Assembly (NCBI GenBank): GCA_000727475.1
Contig: KL647310.1
Coordinates: 1,005,324-1,069,323, forward strand
Source of the DNA: Sarcocystis neurona
Taxonomy: Eukaryota; Apicomplexa; Conoidasida; Eucoccidiorida; Sarcocystidae
DNA: 64,000 nucleotides
Direction of reading: 5' to 3'
Under the pieces are notes generated by a model, which was not told the DNA's origin, did no database searches, and saw only the letters and a list, made by a program, of their open reading frames with translations. The translations under genes and the position numbers were made by a program. Shown here piece after piece: positions 23,401 through 33,012 of the stretch; within the stretch, counting starts at the first letter, position 1, and each line of letters opens with the position of its first letter.

Positions 23401-26400
23401 ATTGCTGCGCGGCTGCTGTCCCTACAGCGTGTGCAGTTCTGCCCCTCCTGCTCCTCGTCTCTCTGCTGCTGTTCCAGCTAGCTGCATCTGCTGCCTGCTG
23501 CCACGTGGATATATATATATATGAGTGTTCACATTCGTACGTGTATATATGTAGATGTATGTATGCACACGTACATACGTGTATGTATATATATGTATAC
23601 ATATCTGTAGAGAGAGAAAGGTGTCAACGTATACACGCGTATATACTGATACGTACGACGACGTGTGTATGTACGGAGGTCGCTGGTACGTCAGGTGCTG
23701 CTGTCGTCACTGCGTCGACGGCTCTGGTGGCTGCGCTTCGGGGTGTTGTTCTTCTTCTTCTGTGTGCCAGTGTACGGTTGACAAGTCCGTCTTCGTGCAG
23801 CGCGGTTTCCACCGTCGCTCGCCAGCTGCTGTATTCAGCTGGTGGGCGCTACTTCCGGTGGGGTACTATGCCGCTCCTGGCGTAGAATGCTGCTTTCTTC
23901 TTTCTGACGTGCTGCTGGTATCTCGCCGTGTGAGTCACACTGCTGCTGCCGTTCCTTCCGTTCATTGCTGTCGCTTTGTTCAGCAACGCTCTTCTGCTGC
24001 CACTCGCTTGCCTTTGCTGCTGCTGGCGCTGGTGGTGCTGTGGTGTTGCTGATCCTCCGTCTCGCCGCTGTTGCTGGGCCATCACGCTGCTACTGGTGCT
24101 GCTGCCCGTGCCACAGGTTCCCGAAGAACGCGTAAAGCCGTTTGCAAATTGGCTGCGGGCGCAGGGGCAGGGGGGGCGGCTGTCGAAGGCGTTGCTGCAG
24201 CAGCAGCTGCGTGCCGTCTGCGTCGCAGAAGACGCAGCGGCGGCAGCAGGAGCAGCAGCAGCGGCACAAGCAGCAGCAGTCGCAGGACAACCAGGAGCCG
24301 CACACCTCGCTGCTGCGGCTGCTGCGTCTTCTTTCCGGTTTTTCCACCCGTCTTACATCTCCCCAGGTGCAGCAGCAGCGACGCTGAGCAGCATCTCATG
24401 CCCCTCTCCTGGCGCTGCTGCTGTGCAGTGGCCCCTTGCACAAGCAGGCGCTGCGGCTGCTGCGACTTTGAAAGACGCTACTTCATGCGATGCTGCTGAG
24501 AAGCTGCTGCAGCTGCATGAGCAACGGGAGGCCGAGTTGCTGCAGCACCAGACAGAACTCCTGTGGGCCATTCTCAATCTCTACGGGTGCGTCCAGCTGC
24601 TGCACGCTGCGCGCGTGTCCTTCTCCAGTGTACGTACACTCGAGATGCGCGTCCGGCCTGCAAACGAGCCCCGCCTCTTGCGAAGGCATGCGCCGCAGCC
24701 GGTCACCGTTGCTCACTGTGCCTGCGTACTTCTTTTCCCTCACATCGGTGTTCAGTCAACAAGAAAACGTACATCTATAGAGACGCAGCTGGCGTAAGCT
24801 TTGTATCTTCCACACAGCGGACACGCCTTTGTGGACTCCTCCTCTGTCTGTCCCTACATTTACGCAGCGGAGGGCAAACACGCGTTCACCCGCAGAACCA
24901 CACTCACTGCAGCTGCAGCGTGAAGCAGCTTCGGTGCTTGTGAACAACTCCCTTGGTTTTGTAATAGGTAAATAGGTCCTCGAACACATATGCGTAAGGC
25001 GACACGCAGATATATATGGTTTTCTCCAAACGCGTGCCCGCGGCTGTCGCTCGGCAAGCGACATGCTCAGTCGCCCACACGTGCCGCACCCCATCGTCGG
25101 CGTCATCCTGGCGACCCACCCTGCCGCGTCTCGGGCTTTGGGGGGCCGTGTCTCCTTGTGTGCATCTACGTGCCAGTGTCTCTGTGTCTCGCCTTCCTGC
25201 CACCCCCAGTCGTACGCGGAAGTGTTGATGATAGGAGGCGTCTCACGCGGCGTGAAATGGTCAAAAGACGTGGGTGGAAGCATGTGTATTCCGCGTCCTG
25301 CTGTTCGGTTCTGTCTCCCTATATATATGCGTCTGTGTGGGCACTGCCGCCGAGTTTCTTCGGTGAGGCCCCATGCTGACAGATTGCCAGGTGTCTTTCT
25401 GCCACGACATTTATAGATGTATTTGTCTGTGTGTGGGCATTTGTAGGTATGTGTGTGTGTGTGTGTACGGGGGCCTCTCTCTGGATTTTTATAGGTGTAT
25501 TAATAGGTGCACTTCTTGTGGGTACGTAAAGTGTGTCTCTCTCTCTGAATCTGTCTGTACGCGTGTATTTCTTTGTCTGTCTGTCCCTCTCTGTATATAC
25601 CTCTCTCCGAATTTTTTGCGGACCGCCAGAGATGCATGTGTGTGTGTGTGTGGGCATCCACAGAGAAGTCTTCATCCGGGCGTTCGTAGGTGTACGTATT
25701 TGTGGGTATTTGTAGGCGTATGTATACGTGGACGTCTACAGCTTCTCCAGGTGGAATGTTAGGTGGGCTTGTGTAGATGTATATTCGCGGGCATTTGTGG
25801 ATGTATTTGCGTGCGGCCTTTTACAGTTTTATTTACAGACGTGTTTCTGTGTGGACGGTTGTCAATGTGTTTGTATGGCGAGGGAACTTTACAGGTGTAT
25901 TTGTACGTGGGTGAGCCTCTCTAGGTGAAGCGTTATGTGGGCTTGTACAGATGTATTTGCGTGGGGGAAGGGGGGGAGGGGGGGGACAGCTACAGATGGA
26001 GAGGTTTGTGGGCTTTGACAGACGTACGCGTAGGTGGACGCATTCGCCGGTGTCTTTGGGTATGTGCTGGCCCTTTGTTTTTGCTGACACGTGTCGAAGT
26101 GAACTACTTGCGGAGGGGTGCTGTGTGGACGCACCCGCGCGTGCAAGGAACGCTACGGGATACACACAACAAAAACATCGAAGAGGCGTCTTTGTAGAAA
26201 TTAGTACAAAGGTACTCCTGTATATTCGTAGACGGAAACATGTACATGTAGACAGCGGGTCGATGAAGTGGCTGTCTGCTAGTGAAACGTGGTAAGGGAC
26301 GTGTTCGGGTCTGTGGGGCGTAGGAGCAGACGTGGAGTACGCGTCTGAACGGGGGAGGGGACTCGCCGTCGCGCTGCGTCGTGTGGTGGTGACTGCTGTT

Positions 26401-29400
26401 GCTGCTGGGCCCAGGGGAGCCCTGTGGAGCTGTTGGGAGGGTGCCGTCGTTGCCTGAGCAGCTACTTGCTGCTGCTGGGTTTCTCCGTGTTGCCGCTGCG
26501 CAGCATTTGCTGCTGCGGCTGTTGCTGCTAGGGCTGGGGCTGGGTGTTGCTGCGCGGCCAGCGCTGCTGGGGGGTGGAGACGACAGTGCCTGCTGTAGTA
26601 GCGGACACACCTCGAAAGCACCCGTGCAGTGACTCCTTTGCCAGTAGTCGCTGGCGCCTGCTGCTCGTTTTGCTGGGAGACGAGGGCCTGTGTAGCGACT
26701 GCGAGGACGGTGCTGCTTGAGCGCATGTCAACGGCCCCTGCGGGCGTGTTCTGCCGCTGCTGATCCCCCTGCTGACGCACCGGCCCGTCCAGGACTCTCC
26801 CACGTGTGCCGTCGCCGTGTCTCTCATGGTGCTCCTCTGTTGTTTCTGTCTGTCTTGCTCCTACTCGTCTCTGTCCTGTGCGGTTTCTGTCGCTGCTGCT
26901 GCTGCTGCGCGTCCCTTGCTCTCATACAACTCCTCGGGGGCTCACGTTTTACTTTTTCACTGCCGGAGAAGCTCCCCGGCGCGACTGTTTCGGCTGCTGC
27001 TCCTCCTGCTGCAGCTGCTGGTTCTTCTCACCGGGAGGCTTCTCTGTCGTTGCGCGTCCTTGCGTGACGTGCTTTTGTCGCAGAGCTTCCCCGGCGGAGA
27101 CGGTGGACAACCTGACGCGTCTGCTGCTGCAGCAGGAGCAGGAATGGCGAGAGAGCGGCGCAGCAGAAGTTGCCCAAGCAGCAGCAGCCGCGCGCCACTG
27201 GACAGCGTGGGGAAGCGTCGACGCAGACGAAGAAGAGGAGGATGCGTGCGATGGCGGAGTCGAGACAAATGATGAGGAGTCTGGTGTGCACCCGGCGGTG
27301 CTGGAGCAGCTCCAGCTGCTGCGACTGCAGCAGCAGCTTCTAGAGCAGATAGAGAGCTTTCCTCCGGAGCAACAGCGTCTCGACTTGCTGCTGCCATTTG
27401 ATGACGCGCTCTTCTCTGGTGGACTCGTTTTCTTCATTCTCGGTGCTTCTGTCACCTTCGCATCCGCGCCGCCGCCTGCAGGAGCTGCGGAGAGGGCTGG
27501 GGGAGCAGCAGGAGCAGCAGCAGGAGCAGCAGCAACGGGAGCAGGAGGAGGAGGAGGTGCCGCAGGCGGAGGAGGGGGAGGAGCAGGAGCGTTGTCGATA
27601 ACGGCTGCAGCAGGGGGGGGCACGCGGCGGCAGCAGCAGCTGCGGCAGCAGCAGCAGCCACCAACAACACGTGATAGCGTGCTGCAGGCTTTGCAGCAGC
27701 AGCTGTTGTTGCAGCAGATGAGAGAGGTGCTTGCATACGGCGGTCGATACGACGCACTCCTGCAGCAGGCTGTTCTCCAGCAAGGGACGCTTGCGTCGGC
27801 TTCGAGCTCTCGTGGCCGCGGCCGCGAAGCCACTATCAGGGCTGCTGCAGCAGCAGTGGATTACTGCAGCAGCAGCAGCAGCAGCAAGCCTCTCCCCACC
27901 ATGCGTAATCTTACAATAGCAGGAGTCGAGATGGCTGCTGAGTGCATTGGGAAGCGCCTTCTTCTGCTGCTGCTGCAGGAGCAGCAGCAACAGCAACCCC
28001 CTCCTGCTGCAGCAGCACCCCCCGTCCAACCCGCGGCAGCAGCGACAGCAGCAACAGCGCCATCATCTGCTGCCGAAGTGCCGGCCGCTTCTGTCGCAGC
28101 AAACACCTCGACTGAAAATCGACCGTCTCCTCCTCCTGCAGCAGCACCCAGCAGCAACAGTAGTGCTGAGGCAGCAACAATTGCCGGACCGTCTTCTGCA
28201 GGTAATGGGACGTGCACCTCAACTTCAGAGAAACAAGGATAGCTTCCTCCTCTTTTGACGGCGGCTAGTACCCCAACAGAAGAACATGGCGTGCCGCGTC
28301 CATCCTGTTGCTGGTGCTGCTGCTGCGGGCGTAGTTGCTGTCTGCCAACACTCGTACAAAACGTCCTCTCACACCCACCGTATTGACAGTGCGGATAGTA
28401 CATTGCGCTTGCGGCGGAGTGTAAAGCGACGACGGGTACACAACTTTCCCTGGTGTTTCTCTTCCCCACCTCGACAGTCACGACGAAAATACCCATTTCT
28501 GCTGTCTGTACACTGTAGCTGCCCTCCCGTCCCCTTCACGGGACCCCACACTTGAGTCACTATAATTTGACGAGGAAGTTTTCGACGTTCACCGTAGTAG
28601 ACGACTGCAATTCATAAAGAAGTCAACCTCGGGTTGTCACCACACGAGTGCGGCGGTTCCCGCTCTTTTTACTTCCTGGTTTATCTCCTTCGTGTACCGC
28701 GTCGTCCTGCAAGGGCTGCGACCGCTGCTGTTGCTGCAGCGACTCGGGCGACTGACGGTCACTCACTTGCTTCTCACCAACTCCATTTTCCGGTAGTCCC
28801 ACACACACACCTACCTCCACCTATTCGCGAGGTGCCCCCTCAGCAGCAGATAAAGGAGACAACGCCCGGCCTCACTTACAAGCCACCAGGAAGAGACAAC
28901 AGCAACAGGAGGAGGAGGCGCGGCACAAGAGTCGCACACGTAACGACAGCATGACACACGGCCCACGAGCGGCCTTCACAGGCTCTGCTGTTTTTGTCTG
29001 GAGCTCCCTGACAGCGCAGCGGCTTCTTCCACAACTCTGTGCTCCATTCGTCAGAGCTACTTCGGCACGACAGTTCACTTCAGGCATTTTAGACGCTGTG
29101 CTTTTATTAGTCGTGTGGGGACGTCGCCGGTCGTGTGTTCTCCAACTGATGCTGCTGTTCTGGTATTGCTCCTGACTCTCTTCCGCTGCGGCTGCCGGTC
29201 CACTTCTGCAGTTTTGCGGTCCATTCGCTGTGGCTGTCGCTGCTGCAGCACACCCTCGCTGCTGCTGCGGAGCTCTGCGTGCCTGCCTGCTCTCGCGCCG
29301 CTTCTTTAGCTGTACTGGCTCCTGCGGCAGCTGCGAGGGCTTCTGGCACTCCTGCTGGTGCTGGTGTTGCGCGGACGACTGCGACTCGCGCACTGCTGCC

Positions 29401-29889
29401 GCCGCTGCCTCGTGGGTGGTGGTCATCTGAGAACCTGCGTTGTTGTGCGTCTGCTGCTGCTTTCTACAAATCACCCGGCTGCTGCTGCAGCGACCGCGGT
29501 GGAGACGCAGTTTTCTGCTGCTGTTGTAGAGTTTCGTCTGTCCGCCTCCCCCTCCTCTGTAACTCAGCCCGGCGGCTTGTTTTCTGCGTCTGTGCGGCTC
29601 TGCAGTGGCACGCTCCAGCGGAAGCAGCAGCAGGTCTTCTCCGGTCCAGCAGCTGCAGCAGAAGCAGCAACTCGAGCAGCTGGTGCTCGACGCACCGGTG
29701 TGGTGCAATCTGCCAGAGGTGCTGCTGTGTGTGGTCTATCCTGCTGCGGCTGCTGGTGTTGCGACGTTCCTGCCAGCCCAGTGTGGGTCCCTGCAGCAGC
29801 ACATGCAGCGGCTGGTGCACCAGCAAACTGCCGCGCTGGAGTCTGCCGCCTTCGAGCTGCGCATGCTGCTTCTCCACGGCGGCATCAAG
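1298..29889 (+). CDS. GCN2-like eIF2-alpha kinase (multi-exon)
   Basis: Predicted eIF2-alpha kinase that would phosphorylate initiation factor eIF2-alpha when uncharged tRNA accumulates and so dampen translation; cytosolic. Twelve exons join with matching phase: 1298-2460, 4564-7168, 7931-8383, 9773-10888, 12663-12874, 14844-16521, 17384-17515, 19452-20160, 20953-22940, 24117-24586, 27084-28201, 29606-29889. They total 11,928 nt (3,976 codons), against about 1,650 residues for human GCN2; the excess is poly-Ala, poly-Gln and Ser/Gly inserts. Kinase landmarks in order: Gly loop [14 protein letters not shown] lysine, helix C Glu in EAAMLAKL, the eIF2-kinase-type block [14 protein letters not shown] hinge, [14 protein letters not shown]. 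The HisRS-like part follows, ending its core with [11 protein letters not shown] could not see an N-terminal RWD domain. More 3' exons probably continue to about 33.15 kb. Kinase identity is firm; the first exon and the 20160/20953 and 28201/29606 junctions are the weakest. Confidence 0.85.
2461..4563. other. intron with CAG/CTG-rich tracts
   Basis: This is the intron between tentative exons 1 and 2 of the kinase gene. It carries a CAG/GCA-rich block (about 2.76-3.25 kb), then a block rich in CTG and CGG (about 3.4-4.5 kb). Long open frames on both strands encode only Leu/Cys/Arg/Gln low-complexity sequence and I treat them as repeat artefacts. Confidence 0.5.
4564..7168 (+). CDS. kinase gene, exon 2 (Ala/Gln-rich linker and Gly loop)
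   Basis: The acceptor CTTCAG precedes 4564 and the donor AAG|GTAGGG follows 7168 (phase 0). About 800 residues of Ala/Gln/Ser/Pro-rich sequence end in [19 protein letters not shown], the first kinase strand and glycine-rich loop. The low-complexity part is probably disordered. The strand continues smoothly into the next exon, which confirms the splice. Confidence 0.75.
7931..8383 (+). CDS. kinase gene, exon 3 (catalytic Lys, helix C)
   Basis: Phase 0 at both ends. It opens with [17 protein letters not shown], carrying the ATP-binding lysine, and closes with [11 protein letters not shown], carrying the helix C glutamate. Between them lies an insert of about 115 residues rich in Ala, Gly, Arg and Glu, in the beta3-alphaC loop where canonical kinases have only a few residues. 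The donor is CGC|GTAAGA. Confidence 0.85.
8384..9772. repeat. intron with long TG/TA microsatellite block
   Basis: From about 8,560 to 9,370 the intron is an irregular array of TGTATG, TATG, TG and TA motifs. The plus strand is T/G-rich and the minus strand reads as Tyr/His/Thr/Ile low-complexity frames. There is no coding signal. The rest of the intron is ordinary CTG-rich sequence. Confidence 0.8.
9773..10888 (+). CDS. kinase gene, exon 4 (beta4 to catalytic loop)
   Basis: Phase 0 at both ends, 372 codons. It starts [11 protein letters not shown], a block typical of GCN2/PERK-type eIF2-alpha kinases, and ends with the catalytic loop [13 protein letters not shown] (about 10,819-10,857). Acidic, Arg/Ser and Gln/Ala-rich inserts split the domain before and after the hinge segment [18 protein letters not shown] large insert at this position is a known trait of eIF2-alpha kinases; its composition here is unusual. 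Confidence 0.9.
10889..12662. other. intron with CAG tracts and a TG/TA block
   Basis: No exon is supported here. The first 0.8 kb is CAG/CTG-rich and about 12,215-12,545 is a TG/TA microsatellite of the same style as that near 9 kb. The acceptor at 12,661-12,662 is preceded by GCTTCGACC and leads directly into the DFG exon. Confidence 0.6.
12663..12874 (+). CDS. kinase gene, exon 5 (DFG to APE)
   Basis: It begins IGDFGLMT and carries the activation segment with [10 protein letters not shown] (about 12,832-12,863). It ends in phase 2 at GCAG|GTAGGG. All catalytic landmarks are intact, so the kinase is predicted to be active. A short Gln/Ser/Arg insert lies in the activation loop. Confidence 0.9.
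12875..14843. other. intron with CTG array and assembly gap
   Basis: About 12,970-13,160 is a CTG-type minisatellite, with 17-18 base units such as CTCTGTTGCTGCTGCTG and a GTCGCACCTGCTGCT variant. The N-run spans 13,410-13,864. After it come a TA dinucleotide run (about 13,876-13,902) and ordinary sequence with no supported exon. Any frame reported across the N-run is meaningless. Confidence 0.7.
13410..13864. other. assembly gap (455 N)
   Basis: An unbroken run of N inside an intron. The base block CTCTCCTAC occurs immediately on both sides of the gap, so the true gap may be smaller, or the two edges may overlap. Confidence 0.99.
14844..16521 (+). CDS. kinase gene, exon 6 (kinase C-lobe with 18-base minisatellite)
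   Basis: One base completes the previous codon, then [18 protein letters not shown] (kinase subdomain IX) follows. The C-lobe resumes at [12 protein letters not shown] and finishes with [19 protein letters not shown]. Between them lies an insert of about 300 residues: Gln/Arg-rich, then an Ala/Gly/Thr minisatellite. Ser/Ala-rich linker follows to IFRQ at the donor CAG|GTGTGT. Confidence 0.88.
15480..15812 (+). repeat. 18-base coding minisatellite, unit GCTACTGCTGCTGGCGGA
   Basis: About 17 near-identical units encode Ala-Thr-Ala-Ala-Gly-Gly repeats in the kinase frame. Two variant units encode Ala-Asp-Gly-Ala-Pro and mark a higher-order duplication. The unit is divisible by three and stop-free, so other frames, including Leu/Glu-, Ser/Ala- and Ala/Pro-rich ones, also stay open for 160-230 codons. 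Confidence 0.95.
16522..17383. other. intron, CTG-rich, no exon supported
   Basis: The donor CAG|GTGTGT and the acceptor CTGCAG|GTGTTT are both phase 0. The interior shows only Leu/Cys/Ala-rich open frames. Confidence 0.5.
17384..17515 (+). CDS. kinase gene, exon 7 (kinase-HisRS bridge)
   Basis: Forty-four codons, phase 0 at both ends, with the good donor AAC|GTAAGT. It encodes [20 protein letters not shown], then [19 protein letters not shown], free of repeats. It sits where GCN2 proteins have the short segment leading from the kinase into the HisRS-like domain. Confidence 0.65.
17516..19451. repeat. intron with two TG/TA microsatellite blocks
   Basis: Irregular TATG/TGTA/TA arrays fill about 18,185-18,560 and about 18,835-19,310; the second includes long TA runs near 18,920-19,010. 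The first 0.7 kb is CTG-rich. I find no coding signal between the flanking exons. Confidence 0.7.
19452..20160 (+). CDS. kinase gene, exon 8 (start of HisRS-like domain)
   Basis: It begins [19 protein letters not shown] and continues [19 protein letters not shown], which fits the first helix and motif 1 strand of HisRS-like domains. It then runs into a Gln/Ala minisatellite (about 19,712-19,870). The acceptor may be at 19,451 or 19,454. The donor at 20,161 (G|GTAAGG) is phase 1 and fits the acceptor at 20,952. Confidence 0.65.
19712..19870 (+). repeat. 18-base CAG-type minisatellite (Gln-Gln-Ala units)
   Basis: Tandem units close to CAACAGGCGCAGCAGCAG encode Gln/Ala, then Gln/Thr and Gln/His variants. 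The substitutions are grouped in adjacent units, as expected from stepwise unit duplication. Confidence 0.9.
20060..21025 (-). other. possible nested minus-strand coding frame
   Basis: A 321-codon open frame on the minus strand. Its middle part reads like ordinary protein (for example [20 protein letters not shown] and [20 protein letters not shown]) rather than repeat translation. Both ends overlap proposed plus-strand exons of the kinase gene, and I recognise no family. It may be a chance frame in GC-rich DNA. Confidence 0.2.
20161..20952. other. intron containing a repeat-free stretch open on both strands
   Basis: Unlike neighbouring introns, about 20,460-20,870 lacks CAG tracts. The plus strand is open for about 126 codons, and a minus-strand frame is open from 21,025 down to 20,060. 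It could hide a nested minus-strand gene or an alternative exon. A TA/CA microsatellite lies at about 20,260-20,405. Confidence 0.45.
20953..22940 (+). CDS. kinase gene, exon 9 (HisRS-like core)
   Basis: After a long Ala/Ser/Thr-rich stretch the HisRS-like core resumes. [19 protein letters not shown] (about 22,190-22,248) sits at the motif 2 region, [13 protein letters not shown] follows an Ala-rich insert, and [15 protein letters not shown] sits where HisRS has its FDIVG-type strand. The donor ATG|GTACGC is phase 0. The Asp and Arg usual after LPF in this family are replaced (LPFSLF), consistent with a domain that senses tRNA and does not charge it. Confidence 0.7.
22941..24116. other. intron, CTG-rich with short TA block
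   Basis: CTG tracts occur at about 23,140-23,500 and 23,980-24,110, with a TA/TG microsatellite at about 23,510-23,610. No exon is supported. Confidence 0.5.
24117..24586 (+). CDS. kinase gene, exon 10 (HisRS-like insertion region)
   Basis: It starts [16 protein letters not shown], which corresponds to the segment after the LLHCGIPE region of GCN2 HisRS-like domains. It carries an Ala-rich insert and ends [11 protein letters not shown] with the donor TACGG|GTGCGT in phase 2. The one-base start at 27,084 completes the glycine codon. Confidence 0.75.
24587..27083. repeat. long intron with degenerate GT-rich minisatellite
   Basis: About 25,400-26,060 is a diverged tandem family built on phrases such as GGTGTATTTGT, GTGGGCATTTGTAGG and GTAGATGTAT. 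A block at about 25,745-25,782 is clearly related to one at about 25,918-25,956. The 26.4-27.0 kb part is CTG-rich. No exon is supported. Confidence 0.55.
27084..28201 (+). CDS. kinase gene, exon 11 (HisRS-like motif 3)
   Basis: It continues in phase from exon 10 with [17 protein letters not shown]. It carries [16 protein letters not shown], then after Gly/Ala and Gln-rich inserts [12 protein letters not shown] (about 27,733-27,768), the glycine-rich GGRYD segment that marks HisRS-like folds. It ends Ala/Pro/Ser-rich at GCAG|GTAATG in phase 1. Confidence 0.8.
28202..29605. other. intron
   Basis: About 28,250-29,100 is relatively free of CAG tracts and open for short distances on both strands without recognisable content; CTG-rich sequence follows. 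The acceptor GCTCTGCAG|TGG at 29,605 fits the phase of the donor at 28,202. Confidence 0.4.
29606..29889 (+). CDS. kinase gene, exon 12 (anticodon-binding-like region)
   Basis: It encodes [20 protein letters not shown] and onward to [12 protein letters not shown], which fits the alternating strand and helix at the start of the HisRS anticodon-binding-like domain in GCN2. The donor AAG|GTAGGT is phase 0. The gene must continue, because the remainder of that domain and a C-terminal region are still missing. Confidence 0.6.
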
Positions 29890-31297
29890 GTAGGTTCTAC
29901 TCTTTGTCCACGCGCGCCTCAAACAGTCAAAAGATACTGTTGTTACGCCTGCTCCCTGCCTGTTCTGCTGCGCTGGTCTTGCTTCTGCAACTTCTTCTGA
30001 GCGTCGTGCTTGTGCTGCTGACTGGTCACGGTGTCCTTGCTGCTGCTGCGGTGGCTACGTTGGCCGTGCGACTTTGACTGCCACTGCTGGACGTGGGACG
30101 CCGCGGGAGCTGGTCCGCTGGTGGTGGCGCTCTTGCGCTGTTGCTCTCCACCGCAGTAGTGCTAGTGGTACAATCCCCGGGCTTCCGCTACCATTGTTCG
30201 TACGTAGGTGGAGGTGGGCGTGCTACTGCGCTGGCCCCGCGGGATATCCGCTGCGTACACGACAGCTGCAGTTCCTTGCTTGCCCCCCTGTCGCTGCAAC
30301 TCCTGCCGTTGTATCACTGCTGCAGCCACTGATGCTGCTTTACAGCTGCTGCTGCTGCTCCTGCCGTTTTGTATCGCTACCGCAGTCGTTGGTGCTGCTA
30401 GATTATTGCTGCTGCTGCTGTCCGCGCGTCTCCGGCTTTCGCCACTGTGCCGTACCACTGCTGTTCTCGTTACCGCTGTGTGTGGGAGCTGCACTTGACT
30501 CTCTCTCCGTTACCCCTGCTGAAGTTGCTCGTGGGTCGACTGCTGCCTGTCCGGTGCTTCTGTGCTGCTGCTCATCAGAGAAGCGACGAAGCAGGCGGTA
30601 GGGACGGCTCGTCGTGATAGGAGGTGTAGTGGGGGCTGCGCTGCCGTTGTCTCTGAACGCACTGGGAGCTGCTGGTGACGCATATTCATGCTGCTGCTGC
30701 GTCTGCGTCTGCTTGTCCTCTTCACATCTGTCGTGCCCTGTTGCTGCTGCTCGCGGTCCAGCAAGGAATACGTGTCTGCTTCGACATCTATTACGCCGTC
30801 GTTGAATTGATAGCGCGCGCCTGGTGCTGCTTGTGCTGCTTTTGCCAAGCACGTCTTCCACTTCTGCTGCTGCTGTTTCTCTCTGTGGAACGGAGTGATG
30901 ACGAGTAGTTCGTCTGGGAGTCCCGCACAGGCGTGGCGCCGTTGCTGCTCCTGCTGTGATGCCGCACATGCAGCGCAGCTGCTGCTCCTGTATGAACTAA
31001 CTCTGGCCGTTGTCTTTTCCACGTGCGCTGCTGGCACTTGCTGGCCTTGCTGTTGGTCTTGCTTCTGCTGCTTCTGCTCTTCTGCTGGCGGCTGCAGTGG
31101 TGCCGCTTGTCTTCTGCCACGTCCCCTGCTGTTCTCCACAGGGTCCTGGGAATGAGCGCTGCTGCGACTGCTTGCGCACCTGACTCATGACGGCTATGTA
31201 CATGTGTAAATGATACGTATACATATATATATATATTTACGTATGTTTTTGTGGGATAGATACGCGCCTAACATGGACGCTTTTCTTTTCTGCGCCT
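29890..31297. other. intron or unresolved part of kinase gene 3' end
   Basis: CTG- and CAG-rich sequence with open frames on both strands; I could not pick out an exon with confidence. Confidence 0.35.
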
Positions 31298-31811
31298 TTG
31301 TTGCGTGCTGTTGGATACTCAGTGCGAGATCCGACGGGTCAGCTCTGCAACACGGGGACGGCTGCGACGCCAGCTGCGACGCAGCGGCTTCGCTTTGAGC
31401 AGCAGCAGCAGCGCCACGAGCTGCAGCAGCAGCAGCGGCAGCAGCAGCGGAGGCGCTTTTCGGGTGGCTGCTGGTGCAGCTGCTGCATCCGTGTCGCCTG
31501 CGGCGCCAGGAGTGACCAGCTGCGCGCTGCAGTGGCTGGTGTTTATGAGTGCTGCAGACCCCGGCGCCAGCAGCAGACGTAGTTGCAGCAGCGAGACGCA
31601 CAGGCGCGGCAGCTGCTCACGCACCAGCGCCCGTCGGCTAACGAACCAGAAGCAGAAGCAACTCCGTCGGCAGCCTCAAGTGGAAAGCGAAGCGTTGCTG
31701 GCACTAGAAGCTGCTGCTGCAGCAGCAGAAGGCACGCAGCAGCAGCAGGACGCAGGACAGCTGCAAGTGGAACTCTGCATTGAGCACGCCCACTACGACG
31801 ACGTTGCACAG
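31298..31811 (+). CDS. probable 3' exon(s) of the kinase gene
   Basis: Two plus-strand frames carry protein-like sequence. One has LLRAVGYSVRDPTGQL and then RLRFEQQQQRHEL, faintly like the late anticodon-binding region of GCN2. The other ends QVELCIEHAHYDDVAQ at the donor CAG|GTGCGC (exon end 31,811, phase 0). A small intron would be needed between them, and its ends are not fixed. Confidence 0.35.
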
Positions 31812-32778
31812 GTGCGCTGTCTGTACACCCCAGCTGGGCAGCAGGAACAGCAGCAGCCTAAGACAGGAGGAATATCCCCACACAGACGGACAGCAACTCT
31901 CCGAGTAGCAGACGACGGTGCAGAGTTGACGGCTGCGACGAAGCCAACAGCAGCAGCAGCAGCACTGGCAACAGCTGCTTCACAGCACCGACACTGCGTG
32001 ACCAGCAGCAGCGGGAGCCACAGTTGCTCGACCCGTGCTGTGTGTCTTCTACCTCCGGCCCACTTTTTCTACGTCGTAACACTCCTCTCTGTACACGTAC
32101 TTACGTGAATAAATGCTTTGTATGCTTGACAATTGTGGCTGTCTCTGTGTGCGTAAGTACGCTTCTCTTTCTGCGTCCACACTGGAGGCGGCCACGCACG
32201 CATATCGTGCATGCGCGGCGGGGCGCTAGGTGCATTCGAAGACGGGTGTGAAGGCACAGGTGGTGTCACCTGTGAACCCCCGTGTGTATGTCTATATACG
32301 TAGTTCCTCCTGTGTATGTGTGTGCACTTTTGGAGTTGAATGCGCAGAGGGAAGGCTCCTCCCCCAGTCCACCTATATATATATATGTACCCACACCACT
32401 GGGTAGCACTTATATACGCGGGGGACACACACACACACAGATGTCGGTGGGCTACGGGGCGCGGCTCTGTCTTGATGAACGTGCTGCACCCCACTGCAGC
32501 GGAACGCCCTTGCTCGAGTTCTTGCTGCTTCTCGCCAGTGAATGGCCGGTTCATAATTTGCTGTCTCTCCGTCTTCCTCTCTCTTTTTCTTTTTCCCTCT
32601 GTCCCTGTCCGGCCGAGGATGGGGTACCGTTGCGACACGTATGGGTGGCTGTCGTCTGTGTATATCTGGCGTGTAGAGAAACGAACGGCAGCAGAAGGCA
32701 CTCGCATATTATCTATATGTGTACGCATGTGTGGAGTGTTGGGGCCCGTCTTGTTGAGCTCTGCCCGGTTATTTGCAG

Positions 32779-32838
32779 GACGTGGCGACAGTGGAGGACG
32801 CGGCTGCTCTTCTGATCAGCGGCGCACTTCTCCCCAAG
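32779..32838 (+). CDS. probable small 3' exon of the kinase gene
   Basis: Twenty codons, DVATVEDAAALLISGALLPK, follow the good acceptor TTATTTGCAG and precede AAG|GTCACC. Phase 0 fits the donor at 31,812. It reads like ordinary protein in an otherwise non-coding stretch. Confidence 0.4.
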
Positions 32839-33012
32839 GTCACCTGACGCGCTTCCTGCAGCAGCAACAGCACCCCACGGCGGTCGGAGACTGCGGAAGC
32901 GTCTGCACACGAGCCTGGACTTGCACAGTCTCTGGATATTCTCAGTCGCGTCTGTTGTGTGTCTGTCTCTCTGTCTCCGTATGTATACATATATGTGTAG
33001 TTTTGTCTGCAG

